From contig NZ_FWWV01000015.1 in assembly GCF_900176075.1 (NCBI RefSeq), positions 203 to 39,198 on the forward strand: a stretch of DNA of 38,996 nt, in the 5' to 3' direction. The notes beneath the pieces were generated by a model that was not told the origin of the DNA, did not search any database, and saw nothing but the letters and a program-made list of their open reading frames with translations. This document shows positions 8,036 to 15,702 of the stretch, piece after piece. Position numbers and translations under genes: made by a program. Numbering within the stretch: position 1 is the stretch's first letter; each line of letters starts with the position of its first letter. Source of the stretch: Pasteurella testudinis DSM 23072. GTDB lineage: Bacteria; Pseudomonadota; Gammaproteobacteria; Enterobacterales; Pasteurellaceae.

Positions 8036-9046
8036 ATGATGAAAAATATTTATAATAAAACAGCAATTGCCCTTTTCCTATCCGTTCTTTTAGCCGCTTG
8101 TAGCGGAGGTGGCGGTTCGTCTGGTTCGACTCCTACGTCGGTAGCGGCGAATATTGTTGCGCAACCGACAGAAAAGAACAAAGAAAATTCAACTGCAAAT
8201 AGTGCGCTGTTAGCCGAGCTAAAAGAAAAAGAGGCGCTGCAAAAAGCGGCTGATAATAAGCAATCTGGAGGCGATACATTATCTGAAAATAATGGTGTAA
8301 ATCAACCGCAACCAGAAGTGGTAGCTGATAAGGATAAACAAAATGATCAGCCTGATGTTACACCGCCAAAAAATAACAATGAAGATATCAAAAGTTATGG
8401 CGGCGTATTAACCTCGACTTATTCAGAGCGTAATGATAATGCTTGGAATGATGCTGTAGGAATAAAGCCAGAGTATAAGATTACTTTTAATAAAGATAGT
8501 GGTACGGTAACAACACTTTTTGTCCAAGATAAAAATGGTCAAGAAACAATTTTGCCGTTAGGAAAAATTGGCTACTATGGAAATCTTACTTTCACCTCTG
8601 ATGTCATTAATCCACAGTCAGTGACCGGTGAAAAAATGAAAGCGCAAATTACCGACTTTGTATATTACGGAGAAAAAGATAATAAAAATCCTGACGCCAG
8701 TATGAACTATGAAGGAAAGGTATTTTATTCGGTTGAAATGGAAGCAGCAAAACAAGCAAATCTTGATTTGACCTACAATGCAGCAGATAAAAAAATTGCA
8801 GGTCGAATTATTGGTGGTGAACTCAATATGGAGGTTAAGTCAGAGGTGCTAAGTGATGGCATTATCCAAGCAAAAGCGACTCCGACAACTGGTCATCAGA
8901 ATCCTGAAATTGGCGCAGCAAATTTAGACGGAGCATTTTTAGGGGATGGTAAGTACATTGCCGGTACAATTAAATCTAGTGATACAACTGACAGTACGAG
9001 AGCATGGGGCGGTGTTTTTGGGGCTGAGGGTACGCCACGACCTTAA
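8036..9046 (+). CDS. Surface-type lipoprotein, TbpB/fHbp-like barrel, Slam-dependent candidate
   Basis: This 336-residue lipoprotein has a signal peptide ending in lipobox LLAA-C22. A glycine/serine tether follows (SGGGGSSGST), then a low-complexity N/K/Q/E-rich stalk to about residue 118. From about 119 on it is rich in beta-strand pattern, ending in LDGAFLGDGKYIAGTI (297-312) and WGGVFGAEG (324-332). That closing pattern is typical of the C-terminal barrels of TbpB, fHbp and other lipoproteins exported by Slam. It may bind a host protein or metal/heme carrier, but nothing here identifies the ligand. No Slam or TonB receptor gene is adjacent. The gene is A/T-richer than its neighbours and has no uptake signal inside, suggesting transfer or rapid change. 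Confidence 0.75.
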   Translation: MMKNIYNKTAIALFLSVLLAACSGGGGSSGSTPTSVAANIVAQPTEKNKENSTANSALLAELKEKEALQKAADNKQSGGDTLSENNGVNQPQPEVVADKDKQNDQPDVTPPKNNNEDIKSYGGVLTSTYSERNDNAWNDAVGIKPEYKITFNKDSGTVTTLFVQDKNGQETILPLGKIGYYGNLTFTSDVINPQSVTGEKMKAQITDFVYYGEKDNKNPDASMNYEGKVFYSVEMEAAKQANLDLTYNAADKKIAGRIIGGELNMEVKSEVLSDGIIQAKATPTTGHQNPEIGAANLDGAFLGDGKYIAGTIKSSDTTDSTRAWGGVFGAEGTPRP

Positions 9047-9067
9047 AGCATAAACATTTCACAACCC

Positions 9068-9090
9068 AACCGCACTTCCAAAGTGCGGTT
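9068..9090 (+). terminator. Inverted uptake-signal pair after lipoprotein gene
   Basis: AACCGCACTT (9068-9077) and AAGTGCGGTT (9081-9090) form a 10-bp stem with a 3-base loop, 21 bases after the lipoprotein stop. It has only a short T stretch, but this arrangement of two uptake signals is a known terminator type in this family. Confidence 0.65.
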
Positions 9091-9131
9091 CAGATTACTG
9101 ACGACGTTAAAATATAGCATTTTAAATTTTA

Positions 9132-9251
9132 CAGCCGCAAAGCGGCTGACCTATGCTTAACCTTGTACGGCTTGCCGTGCAAGGCTATCAGCAATTTCCG
9201 TGCACGATTTCATCGTACACGGTTAAGCATAGATGAGGGGCTTTGCCCCTC
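9132..9251. repeat. Four-hairpin palindromic element (REP/BIME-like or structured RNA)
   Basis: A perfect 12-bp outer repeat, CTATGCTTAACC (9151-9162) and GGTTAAGCATAG (9221-9232), encloses two hairpins: 9163-9182 (9-bp stem, TT loop, one G-U) and 9198-9222 (11-bp stem, one mismatch, TTC loop). Outside it, two bases from each arm, stand hairpins 9132-9148 (CAGCCGC-AAA-GCGGCTG) and 9235-9251 (GAGGGGC-TTT-GCCCCTC). The outer two have the same 7-bp stem, 3-base loop and spacing but different stem sequence with pairing kept. It lies between convergent genes. It could be a REP-type doublet, a MITE or a transcribed RNA. Confidence 0.7.
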
Positions 9252-9299
9252 GTAAATAGGTTTCAACTGTCTGAACTGTATTCCAAAGTGCGGTTTTTT

Positions 9300-10598
9300 C
9301 TATCCATTCAACCTTACGCCTTGTTGCCAAACGCCGTTTAAAATCGGTTCGGCAATCTCTGATGGAAAACCCGTCGGCAGATTTTGTTGGCATTGTTCAA
9401 CCGCACTTTGATAGTTTGTAGTGACTTCGTGCAATATTTCTTCGACGAGCAGCGGGCGCAAACCTGCCAGTCTGCCGGTTTCGAGAAAATGGCGAATTTG
9501 GATCTTATCCCATAAATAGTGTTTATTTTTTCCGTGCCATGCCATCGCCATTTTGATTTTTTGCCGCTGCAAGCCTTGCGGTTTTAACAGCGGAAATGCG
9601 GAAATAACATCATAAAATGGCGTTAAACGGTAGCGGTTGCCTTGTTCCAAAAATAGGCTGTAGTTTTTCGCGTGTCCGTCAATCGCCGCCATCAGCCAAA
9701 AGATAATTTGTGCTTTAAAAAAGCGCTGGCGATCTTCAAGGCTATCCGTCGAACCTTTTAACAGCTCAAGAATAGATAATATACTCGGTCCGCCGTCCGC
9801 TTGGTATTTTAATGCAGGTGCAATTGCCAACGCTTGGCACATATCTTCCTGCGGCAAGCGCACTAACCAACTTCCTGAAGCCGCCCAACGGCGATCAAAA
9901 CGTTCAACCGACAGCACTTTGCAATCGTCAAAATACAAAATTTCCGCATTGGCTACGGGCAAACCAAAGGCTTTTAACAACTGCAAACAAAGCCATTCAT
10001 TTTCACAGCTATCCGATAAATCAAGCTGCCCCTGTCCGACGATGCCAATCGGCAATTTCATAATATGGCTGGTTGGTGTGCTATTCAGAGGTTTGCACCA
10101 TTGCTTGTTATGATACAAAAGTGCGGTTTTCTCCTGCGCTCCGGCAAGGGAGATCCGAAAATCTTGGTGTGCATTATCCATTCCCAACGGTGAAAATTGG
10201 TAGTTTTTTAATAATGCAGCAATATCCGTTTCACTTAAAGGCACGGCGTCAATTTTTCTGACCGAATAAGGGCGCTTTCCTTGCGGATAAAGTTGAATTG
10301 CACCGACGCAGTCATGCCCGATTGCACCCAGCAAATCAAACGGGTGTTTGGTGGCAACTTGGAAACGTTGTTGAATGCGCGAACGGATTTGTTCATTGTC
10401 CGGCAATAAGTTATCGAAAAAATTATAAACAACACTGCCTTTATAGACTTTTTCCGATAATGGAAGCGACAACGAAATCGGGCGCGCCTTAGCGTGGTTT
10501 AACCAAGTTGATTCGTATTGAAATTGGCTTGCGCCGTCGCTGCTTTTCGTCCATAGCCCGACTTCAATCCCGTTCATGGCAATCATCAAACGGTTCAT
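9300..10598 (-). CDS. hipA: HipA serine/threonine kinase toxin
   Basis: This 432-residue kinase is the toxin of a HipBA module; E. coli HipA phosphorylates glutamyl-tRNA synthetase and causes persistence. The gating loop RISLAGAQEKTAL carries the autophosphorylation Ser at residue 150, as in E. coli. The ATP-binding lysine is in SHIMKLPIG (about 181). The catalytic motif AAIDGHAKNYS has Asp at about 307, and YDVISAFP carries the metal site. I chose ATG 10598, which overlaps the hipB stop by one base (TGATG). A TTG two codons earlier is possible. All catalytic residues are present, so it looks active. Two uptake signals lie inside. Confidence 0.93.
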   Translation of the reverse strand: MNRLMIAMNGIEVGLWTKSSDGASQFQYESTWLNHAKARPISLSLPLSEKVYKGSVVYNFFDNLLPDNEQIRSRIQQRFQVATKHPFDLLGAIGHDCVGAIQLYPQGKRPYSVRKIDAVPLSETDIAALLKNYQFSPLGMDNAHQDFRISLAGAQEKTALLYHNKQWCKPLNSTPTSHIMKLPIGIVGQGQLDLSDSCENEWLCLQLLKAFGLPVANAEILYFDDCKVLSVERFDRRWAASGSWLVRLPQEDMCQALAIAPALKYQADGGPSILSILELLKGSTDSLEDRQRFFKAQIIFWLMAAIDGHAKNYSLFLEQGNRYRLTPFYDVISAFPLLKPQGLQRQKIKMAMAWHGKNKHYLWDKIQIRHFLETGRLAGLRPLLVEEILHEVTTNYQSAVEQCQQNLPTGFPSEIAEPILNGVWQQGVRLNG

Positions 10599-10876
10599 CA
10601 CCAATCCTCATCATCAAAATCGGGCGTAGGTTCTTGAATTTGAGTGCTTGCCGGCGTTACCGTTTTATGACGCGGTGACAATGTGATTTCTAACTCCAAC
10701 GCCGACAGTAGGTTAAACAAGGTATCAACTTTGCTACGCTCCGGTTGGTTTTCAAAGGCGGAAACCGTCGCTTGCTTCACGCCGGCGAGCAGTGCAACTT
10801 GCGATTGCGACAACTTATTTTGATAGCGGAATTCTTTTAAGGCGTGCGCTAACATTTTTGCGGTGGTGATTGCCAT
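10598..10876 (-). CDS. hipB: HipB antitoxin and repressor
   Basis: This 92-residue antitoxin has a Cro/CI-type helix-turn-helix (LSQSQVALLAGVKQATVSAF, about residues 23-42). It then has the helix region of dimerisation and a disordered acidic tail ending DFDDEDW. A C-terminal tryptophan is also the last residue of E. coli HipB, where the tail matters for toxin contact and proteolysis. It neutralises HipA and represses the operon through the three operators just upstream. The SD AAGGAT lies within the first operator. The coupling with hipA is a one-base stop/start overlap. Confidence 0.93.
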   Translation of the reverse strand: MAITTAKMLAHALKEFRYQNKLSQSQVALLAGVKQATVSAFENQPERSKVDTLFNLLSALELEITLSPRHKTVTPASTQIQEPTPDFDDEDW

Positions 10877-10880
10877 AATT

Positions 10881-10954
10881 TATCCTTTGTAATAGATATT
10901 TTATAAAATACCCTCTAAAAAGGATAAAGTCAAATTTATCCCTATACAAGGATA
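10881..10954 (-). promoter_or_regulatory. Three HipB operators, 28-bp period, with promoter
   Basis: TATCC-N8-GGATA is the E. coli HipB operator. Copies here: 10937-10954 (exact), 10909-10926 (TACCC left half, one mismatch) and 10881-10898 (AGATA right half, one mismatch). Starts are exactly 28 bases apart. A minus-strand promoter, -35 TTGACT (10928-10933) and -10 TATTTT (10905-10910) with a 17-base spacer, lies among them, so HipB should occlude RNA polymerase. The operator nearest hipB also covers its SD. Confidence 0.9.
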
Positions 10955-10970
10955 AATATGGCTGCATTAC

Positions 10971-11435
10971 TTAATCCAAAGTCCATTCATAATTCAGCCA
11001 CTCACGATTTTCTTTTGCGCCAAGTGTATGATAAAAGCGCTGTCCAGCCTGATTCCACGGGGCAACCGTCCATTTGATTTGTCTGCAATGGTGAGTTTTG
11101 GCTTCGGCTTTTAAGGCTTGCATAAGTCTTTCGCCGATTTTTTGTCCGCGATACTGTTCATCGACGTAAAGCTCTTTCATGTAGATCGCCGGTCGGTTTT
11201 GTGCGGTATAAGGCAGGAAATAGTAAACCAGCATTCCCGCTAGTCGGGCGTTTTCTTGATCTTCTGCTACGAAGCAGTAAAAGTCCGGTGGGGTTTTGTC
11301 AAAACCGCTTGCTTGCACAATCGCAGGCGTGATTGCGAAGTCGTCGATATAGTCTTCAAAAATAGCCAATTTTTGCATTAAAATCCAAAGATTGCCGCTA
11401 TCTTCTTTTACTGCTTTTCTGATGTTGATGGTCAT
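10971..11435 (-). CDS. GNAT acetyltransferase, diamine/thialysine type
   Basis: This 154-residue GNAT enzyme is related to spermidine/diamine (SSAT) and thialysine acetyltransferases. Seen: an N-terminal IRKAVKEDSGNLWILMQKLA, then IYMKELYVDEQYRGQKIGERLM, which holds the R/Q-x-x-G-x-G/A acetyl-CoA loop (RGQKIG), and a C-terminal WNQAGQRFYHTLGA motif. The last is typical of this branch. The exact amine substrate cannot be assigned. It lies upstream of the three hipBA operators on the same strand, so read-through into hipBA is possible. No terminator is obvious between them. Confidence 0.85.
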   Translation of the reverse strand: MTINIRKAVKEDSGNLWILMQKLAIFEDYIDDFAITPAIVQASGFDKTPPDFYCFVAEDQENARLAGMLVYYFLPYTAQNRPAIYMKELYVDEQYRGQKIGERLMQALKAEAKTHHCRQIKWTVAPWNQAGQRFYHTLGAKENREWLNYEWTLD

Positions 11436-11602
11436 GAGCGCTACTCTTCGATTAAAGAACTGCGATTAAAGAAATAAAGAGGTGTTGCTCAATATAACAA
11501 ACTTTTTAGGTTGTCACACACAAATCCATACCAATCTCAAGCGATTATCCACGTTGATTTTGACCGTACTTTGTTTGTTATCGGCAAAGTGCGGTTAGCA
11601 GG

Positions 11603-13792
11603 TTATTTCCGTGGCAGGCGAAGCCCATTCATGACCACCAGCAGACTGGTGCCGACATCAGCAAACACCGCCATCCACATGGTGCCGATTCCGAATAGGG
11701 TGATGACCAGAAAGAGCAGTTTAATCAATAAGGCAAATGTGATATTTTGCCGCAGAATACGATGGGTGCGTTGCGACAAACGGATAAATATCGGAATTTT
11801 GCACAGATCGTCGTCCATTAACGCCACGTCGGCGGTTTCAAGTGCGGTATCCGTTCCCATCGCGCCCATGGCAAAACTAATATCAGCACGAGCCAAAGCA
11901 GGTGCGTCATTGATACCATCGCCGACCATGCCGATTTTTTGCTGTTTAGGTTGTTGTTCAACCGCACTTTGTATCGCCTTTAATTTATCCTCTGGCAACT
12001 GATTGCCAAGGGCTTGATCAATACCGATTTGTGCAGCAATCGCATTGGCGGTGTGTTGGTTGTCGCCTGTCAGCATCAGGGTTTTTACCCCTAATGTGTG
12101 CAGTTCGGCAATGGCTTGGCGGCTGCTTTCTTTCACCGTGTCGGCAACGGCAAATAACGCCAACACTTGATGATTATCCGTCAACAGCACCACGCTTTTG
12201 CCTTGTTTTTCCAATTGCTCGATTTGGCTTTGTAACTCGTTCGTGGCTTGCTTGCGTTCTTCGATCAGGCGAATATTGCCCAACACATAGTCCGTGCCGT
12301 TAATTTGCCCTTGTACGCCGCGCCCCAACAGTGCGGTGAAATTCTCCACAGTAGCCAATGCCACATGTTGTTCACTACCAAAAGTGGCAATCGCCTGTGA
12401 AACAGGGTGATCGGAGCGAGCGGCAAGGCTGATCGCAAGTGATTGTGCTTCGCCAAGCGGCATTGTGCCAAGTGCGGTCATCTCGGTTTGTACTGGCTTG
12501 CCATAGGTCAGCGTGCCGGTTTTATCCAGTGCCAGCGTGCTTAACAGCCGTCCTTGCTCCAAATAGACACCGCCTTTAATCAAAATGCCCTTGCGTGCGG
12601 CGGCGGCAAGCCCACTCACCACGGTAACAGGGGTTGAAATCACCAAGGCGCAAGGGCAAGCGATGACCAATAAAACCAACGCGTTATAAATCCAATCAAA
12701 CCATGTGCCTGCCATCAACAGCGGCGGAATGACCGCCACTAACAATGCAATCACCAGCACCGCAGGGGTATAAATTTGGGCGAATTTGTCCACAAACCGC
12801 TGGGTTGGGGCTTTGACCCCTTGCGCTTCTTCCACCGCATGAATAATGCGTGCCAGCGTAGAGTTGCTTGCCGCCACCGTCACTTGATAGTCGAACGAGC
12901 CACTTTGGTTAATCGTGCCTGCGAACACTGCATCGCCCACGCCCTTATCCACCGGCAAGCTCTCGCCTGTAATCGGGGCTTGATTGACCGCACTTTGCCC
13001 TTGCGTGATTTTGCCGTCAAGGGCGATCCGCTCCCCTGGTTTGACCCGCACCACATCGTCCACGCTGACGCTGTCTGCCGCCACTTCCTGCCACGAGCCA
13101 TCAGGCTGTTGCACCGTGGCGGTATCAGGGGCGAGTGCCATCAATTCGGCAATGGCATTACGCGCACGATCAAGGGATTTTGCTTCAATCACTTCCGCCA
13201 AGGTGAACAGCACCATCACCATTGCTGCTTCCGGCCATTGCCCGATCAACAATCCGCCAGTGACGGCAATGCTCATCAGAGCGTTGATATTCAAGCTGCC
13301 GGTACGAATCGACAGCCAGCCTTTTTTGTAGGTGTCCAATCCGCATAACAGCACCGCCACCACTGCCAAAATTGCCCCCGCCCAGTGAGGAAGGCCAAAC
13401 CAGGTTACCGCTTCTGACCCCAACGCCAGCACACCAGCTATCACCAGTGGCAGCAGCGGTTTTTGCGGCGTTTCGGCTTTTGCCAGTTTGCCACCTGCGT
13501 CAGGCAATTCAGGCTCAAAACCGAGTGAGCGAATGGCTTCCAATATTGTTGGCAAATCCTGTTCTCCATGGGTAACGGTCAGCACTCGTTGGATTAAGTT
13601 AAATTCCAACGCTTGCACTTCGCTCATAGTAGCGAATTTTTTGCGGATAATGCCTTCTTCGGTCGGGCAATCCATCTGCTGAATACGAATCGCCGTTTGC
13701 ACGCCGTTTGCCACGCTTTTGGCTTGCGTGAGCGGTTCAAGCTGCGCTTGCTTTTGAGAAGGATTATGTTGATGTGAACAGCAGTTAGTCAT
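11603..13792 (-). CDS. zntA: Zn/Cd/Pb-exporting P-type ATPase
   Basis: This 729-residue P1B-type ATPase pumps soft divalent metals out of the cytoplasm. In order: a Cys/His-rich start (NCCSHQH, residues 3-9), a heavy-metal-associated domain with MDCPTEE (40-46), TGES (275-278), the membrane metal site C379-P-C381, the phosphorylated Asp in DKTGT (423), MLTGDN and MVGDGINDAPA, and a conserved membrane Asp near 712 in FADVGTS. CPC plus the late Asp is the ZntA/CadA pattern (Zn, Cd, Pb) rather than the Cu pattern. The length matches E. coli ZntA. It is divergent from a CadR-type regulator with one MerR-type operator between. It could also be called cadA. Confidence 0.92.
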   Translation of the reverse strand: MTNCCSHQHNPSQKQAQLEPLTQAKSVANGVQTAIRIQQMDCPTEEGIIRKKFATMSEVQALEFNLIQRVLTVTHGEQDLPTILEAIRSLGFEPELPDAGGKLAKAETPQKPLLPLVIAGVLALGSEAVTWFGLPHWAGAILAVVAVLLCGLDTYKKGWLSIRTGSLNINALMSIAVTGGLLIGQWPEAAMVMVLFTLAEVIEAKSLDRARNAIAELMALAPDTATVQQPDGSWQEVAADSVSVDDVVRVKPGERIALDGKITQGQSAVNQAPITGESLPVDKGVGDAVFAGTINQSGSFDYQVTVAASNSTLARIIHAVEEAQGVKAPTQRFVDKFAQIYTPAVLVIALLVAVIPPLLMAGTWFDWIYNALVLLVIACPCALVISTPVTVVSGLAAAARKGILIKGGVYLEQGRLLSTLALDKTGTLTYGKPVQTEMTALGTMPLGEAQSLAISLAARSDHPVSQAIATFGSEQHVALATVENFTALLGRGVQGQINGTDYVLGNIRLIEERKQATNELQSQIEQLEKQGKSVVLLTDNHQVLALFAVADTVKESSRQAIAELHTLGVKTLMLTGDNQHTANAIAAQIGIDQALGNQLPEDKLKAIQSAVEQQPKQQKIGMVGDGINDAPALARADISFAMGAMGTDTALETADVALMDDDLCKIPIFIRLSQRTHRILRQNITFALLIKLLFLVITLFGIGTMWMAVFADVGTSLLVVMNGLRLPRK

Positions 13793-13835
13793 AATTTTTA
13801 CCCCTATAGATGTGTTCTATTATGCTATATTAAAC

Positions 13836-13859
13836 ACCCTGTAGCAGCTACAGGGTCAA
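13836..13859 (-). promoter_or_regulatory. CadR/ZntR-type operator in the ATPase promoter
   Basis: ACCCTGTAG-CAG-CTACAGGGT (13836-13856) is a perfect 9-3-9 palindrome of the ZntR/CadR class. On the minus strand, TTGACC (13854-13859) serves as -35 and TTTAAT or TTAATA follows after a 19-20 base spacer. That overlong spacer is the hallmark of promoters that MerR-family activators untwist on metal binding. Confidence 0.9.
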
Positions 13860-13877
13860 GCAGGAGAGGAATAAAAA

Positions 13878-14330
13878 ATGAAAATCGGTGATCTTGCCAA
13901 ACAAACCGGCTGTCCGGTGGAGACTATTCGTTATTACGAACGCGAGGGTTTGATGCCTGCAGCGCAACGCAATCTGATGAATAATTACCGCGAATACGGC
14001 ACGGCACATTTGGAACGTTTGGTGTTTATCCGCCGTTGCCGCGCGTTGGAAATGACGCAAGACGAGATTCGCGAACTGTTGCAAGCCAAAGCCGATCCCA
14101 ACGCCAGTTGCGCCTCGATTAATGACTTGATTGATGAACACTTGCAACACGTCAAAGCACGACTGCGTGAGTTGCAAGCCTTGAAAAAACAGCTAAGTGA
14201 ACTGCGTAGTCAGTGCCGTGAAGTTCACAACAATGAAAGTTGCGGCATTCTGAAAGGCTTACAACAACCGAGTGGCGGTGAAGTTGCCCATTCGGTCAAC
14301 CATGTCGGCAAGGTATGCGGCAGGCAGTAA
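13878..14330 (+). CDS. cadR: MerR-family Cd/Pb-responsive regulator
   Basis: This 150-residue MerR-family activator has the N-terminal winged helix (MKIGDLAKQTGCPVETIRYY, ending the first 20 residues) followed by ER-EGLMPA. A long dimerisation helix (EHLQHVKARLRELQAL) separates metal ligands Cys78 and the pair Cys113 and Cys122 (CREV ... CGIL), the three-cysteine pattern of CadR. The extra tail after CGILKGL carries His and Cys (HSVNHVGKVC), similar in kind to the second metal site of CadR. The SD AGGAGAGG precedes ATG 13878. It is divergent from the metal ATPase and should activate it when Cd, Pb or Zn is bound. Confidence 0.88.
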   Translation: MKIGDLAKQTGCPVETIRYYEREGLMPAAQRNLMNNYREYGTAHLERLVFIRRCRALEMTQDEIRELLQAKADPNASCASINDLIDEHLQHVKARLRELQALKKQLSELRSQCREVHNNESCGILKGLQQPSGGEVAHSVNHVGKVCGRQ

Positions 14331-14353
14331 AAATACCCACCAAGATTATTCGG

Positions 14354-15589
14354 TTAAGCACTTTTGGCGTGTAATTCCGTGCGCACGATTTTTTCTTCCC
14401 GAATCGGTAAATTCAGCACGGCGGCGAGAGCGGCTAAGATCATATCGGCGTACCACATCCAGCTGTAGTCGCCGAGTTGGGTAATCGCCAAACCGCCCAG
14501 ATACGCGCCGAAGAAACCGCCGACTTGGTGCGACAGCAGGGTTAAACCGAACAACGTTGCCAAATAGCGCACACCGAACAGTTTACCGACCGTGGCGGCG
14601 GTGGGCGGTACGGTTGCCAGCCAAGTCAATCCCAGACCGACGGCGAATAGATAAAACGTCATCGGGCTGCTTGGCATCAGCAGATAAATCCCGATTAAAA
14701 CCGCGCGCGAGGCGTACATCCAAAACAGGATATATTTGCTGCGATAATGTCCGACCAGCCAGCCGACCACCAAACTGCCGACAACGTTGGAAATCCCGAT
14801 AATCGCCAATGACCACGAGGCGACATCCGCCGATAATTTGCTGAGCGACACTTCCGTCGGCAAATGCGTCACTAAAAACGCAATGTGAAAACCGCAGGTG
14901 AAAAAGCCCAAATGTAATAAAATATAACTGCGATCTTTAAACGATGCCAAGACAGCCTGTTTCAAACTTTGCTGCGTTTGCCCGACCGTACTTGGTACGG
15001 TTTTAGGTGGTTGATCGCCGCGTGACAACCAACGCGCAATCGGCAGCACCAATAAACTGATGATCGCCAACGCATACATCGCCCCGCGCCAGCCGAGCAT
15101 CGGCAGCATAATCAGTCCCTGCACCAACGGCGCAAACAGAAATTGACCGAAAGAGCCGCCGGCATTGACGATTCCGGAGGCCAAACCCCGCATTTTTTGC
15201 GGTAGTTTATTGGAAACTTGGCTGATCAAAATCGAAAAACTGCCGGCACCGGCGCCAAAGGCAACCAGCACGCCCATGTTCAATGTCAAACCGAACGCCG
15301 ACGGAAAGAGCGGTATTAAGGCGAAGCCTGCCGCCAGCAGCAGTGTTCCCCACAACATCACCGGCCAGGCGCTGTAGCGATCGGCGAGGGCGCCGGTAAT
15401 CGGTTGTGCCACGCCCCACATCAGTTGCGTGATTGCCATGGCAAAGCTGATGGCGGTGATGCTCAGTGCGGTATCTTGGTGAATCGGCTGCACGAACAGC
15501 CCCAACGCCATGCGCATACCCATGGTGATCATTAAAATGGCGGCGGCAGCGAGGATAATCAGGGCGAAGCGTCTTGTATTAGCAGTCAT
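14354..15589 (-). CDS. MFS transporter, unknown substrate
   Basis: This 411-residue major facilitator has twelve predicted membrane segments in two halves. A charged loop of about 30 residues (WLSRGDQPPKTVPSTV onward) separates them. The first loop shows GALADRYSAWPVM, a form of the MFS motif A. The pattern (MGMRMALGLFVQPI, VNAGGSFGQFLFAPL) resembles the monocarboxylate/oxalate-formate branch, but I cannot name a substrate. It converges on cadR with 23 bases between stops. The start at ATG 15589 has no strong SD. The gene carries two near-match uptake signals (14985, 15464 regions) but no exact one. Confidence 0.85.
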   Translation of the reverse strand: MTANTRRFALIILAAAAILMITMGMRMALGLFVQPIHQDTALSITAISFAMAITQLMWGVAQPITGALADRYSAWPVMLWGTLLLAAGFALIPLFPSAFGLTLNMGVLVAFGAGAGSFSILISQVSNKLPQKMRGLASGIVNAGGSFGQFLFAPLVQGLIMLPMLGWRGAMYALAIISLLVLPIARWLSRGDQPPKTVPSTVGQTQQSLKQAVLASFKDRSYILLHLGFFTCGFHIAFLVTHLPTEVSLSKLSADVASWSLAIIGISNVVGSLVVGWLVGHYRSKYILFWMYASRAVLIGIYLLMPSSPMTFYLFAVGLGLTWLATVPPTAATVGKLFGVRYLATLFGLTLLSHQVGGFFGAYLGGLAITQLGDYSWMWYADMILAALAAVLNLPIREEKIVRTELHAKSA

Positions 15590-15702
15590 AAGGCGGAATT
15601 TGTTATGGATTAAAGAGCTACCGTTATAGAGCAGGCTCGGAAAAAATGCAATAATAAACCAATCTTAACTTCGATTTTTTGCCTTAACGGATAATAATTT
15701 TT

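Noticed and set aside
9300..10876. New defence system around hipBA and the multi-hairpin element
   Set aside because: No nuclease, helicase, reverse transcriptase or other defence effector is nearby, and hipBA with its operators explains itself. The hairpin element lies beyond the hipA stop without a coding partner.
11436..11602. Small gene or RNA between the GNAT gene and the metal ATPase
   Set aside because: A plus-strand frame begins here but runs opposite the ATPase gene, and I see no stable structure apart from a single uptake signal.
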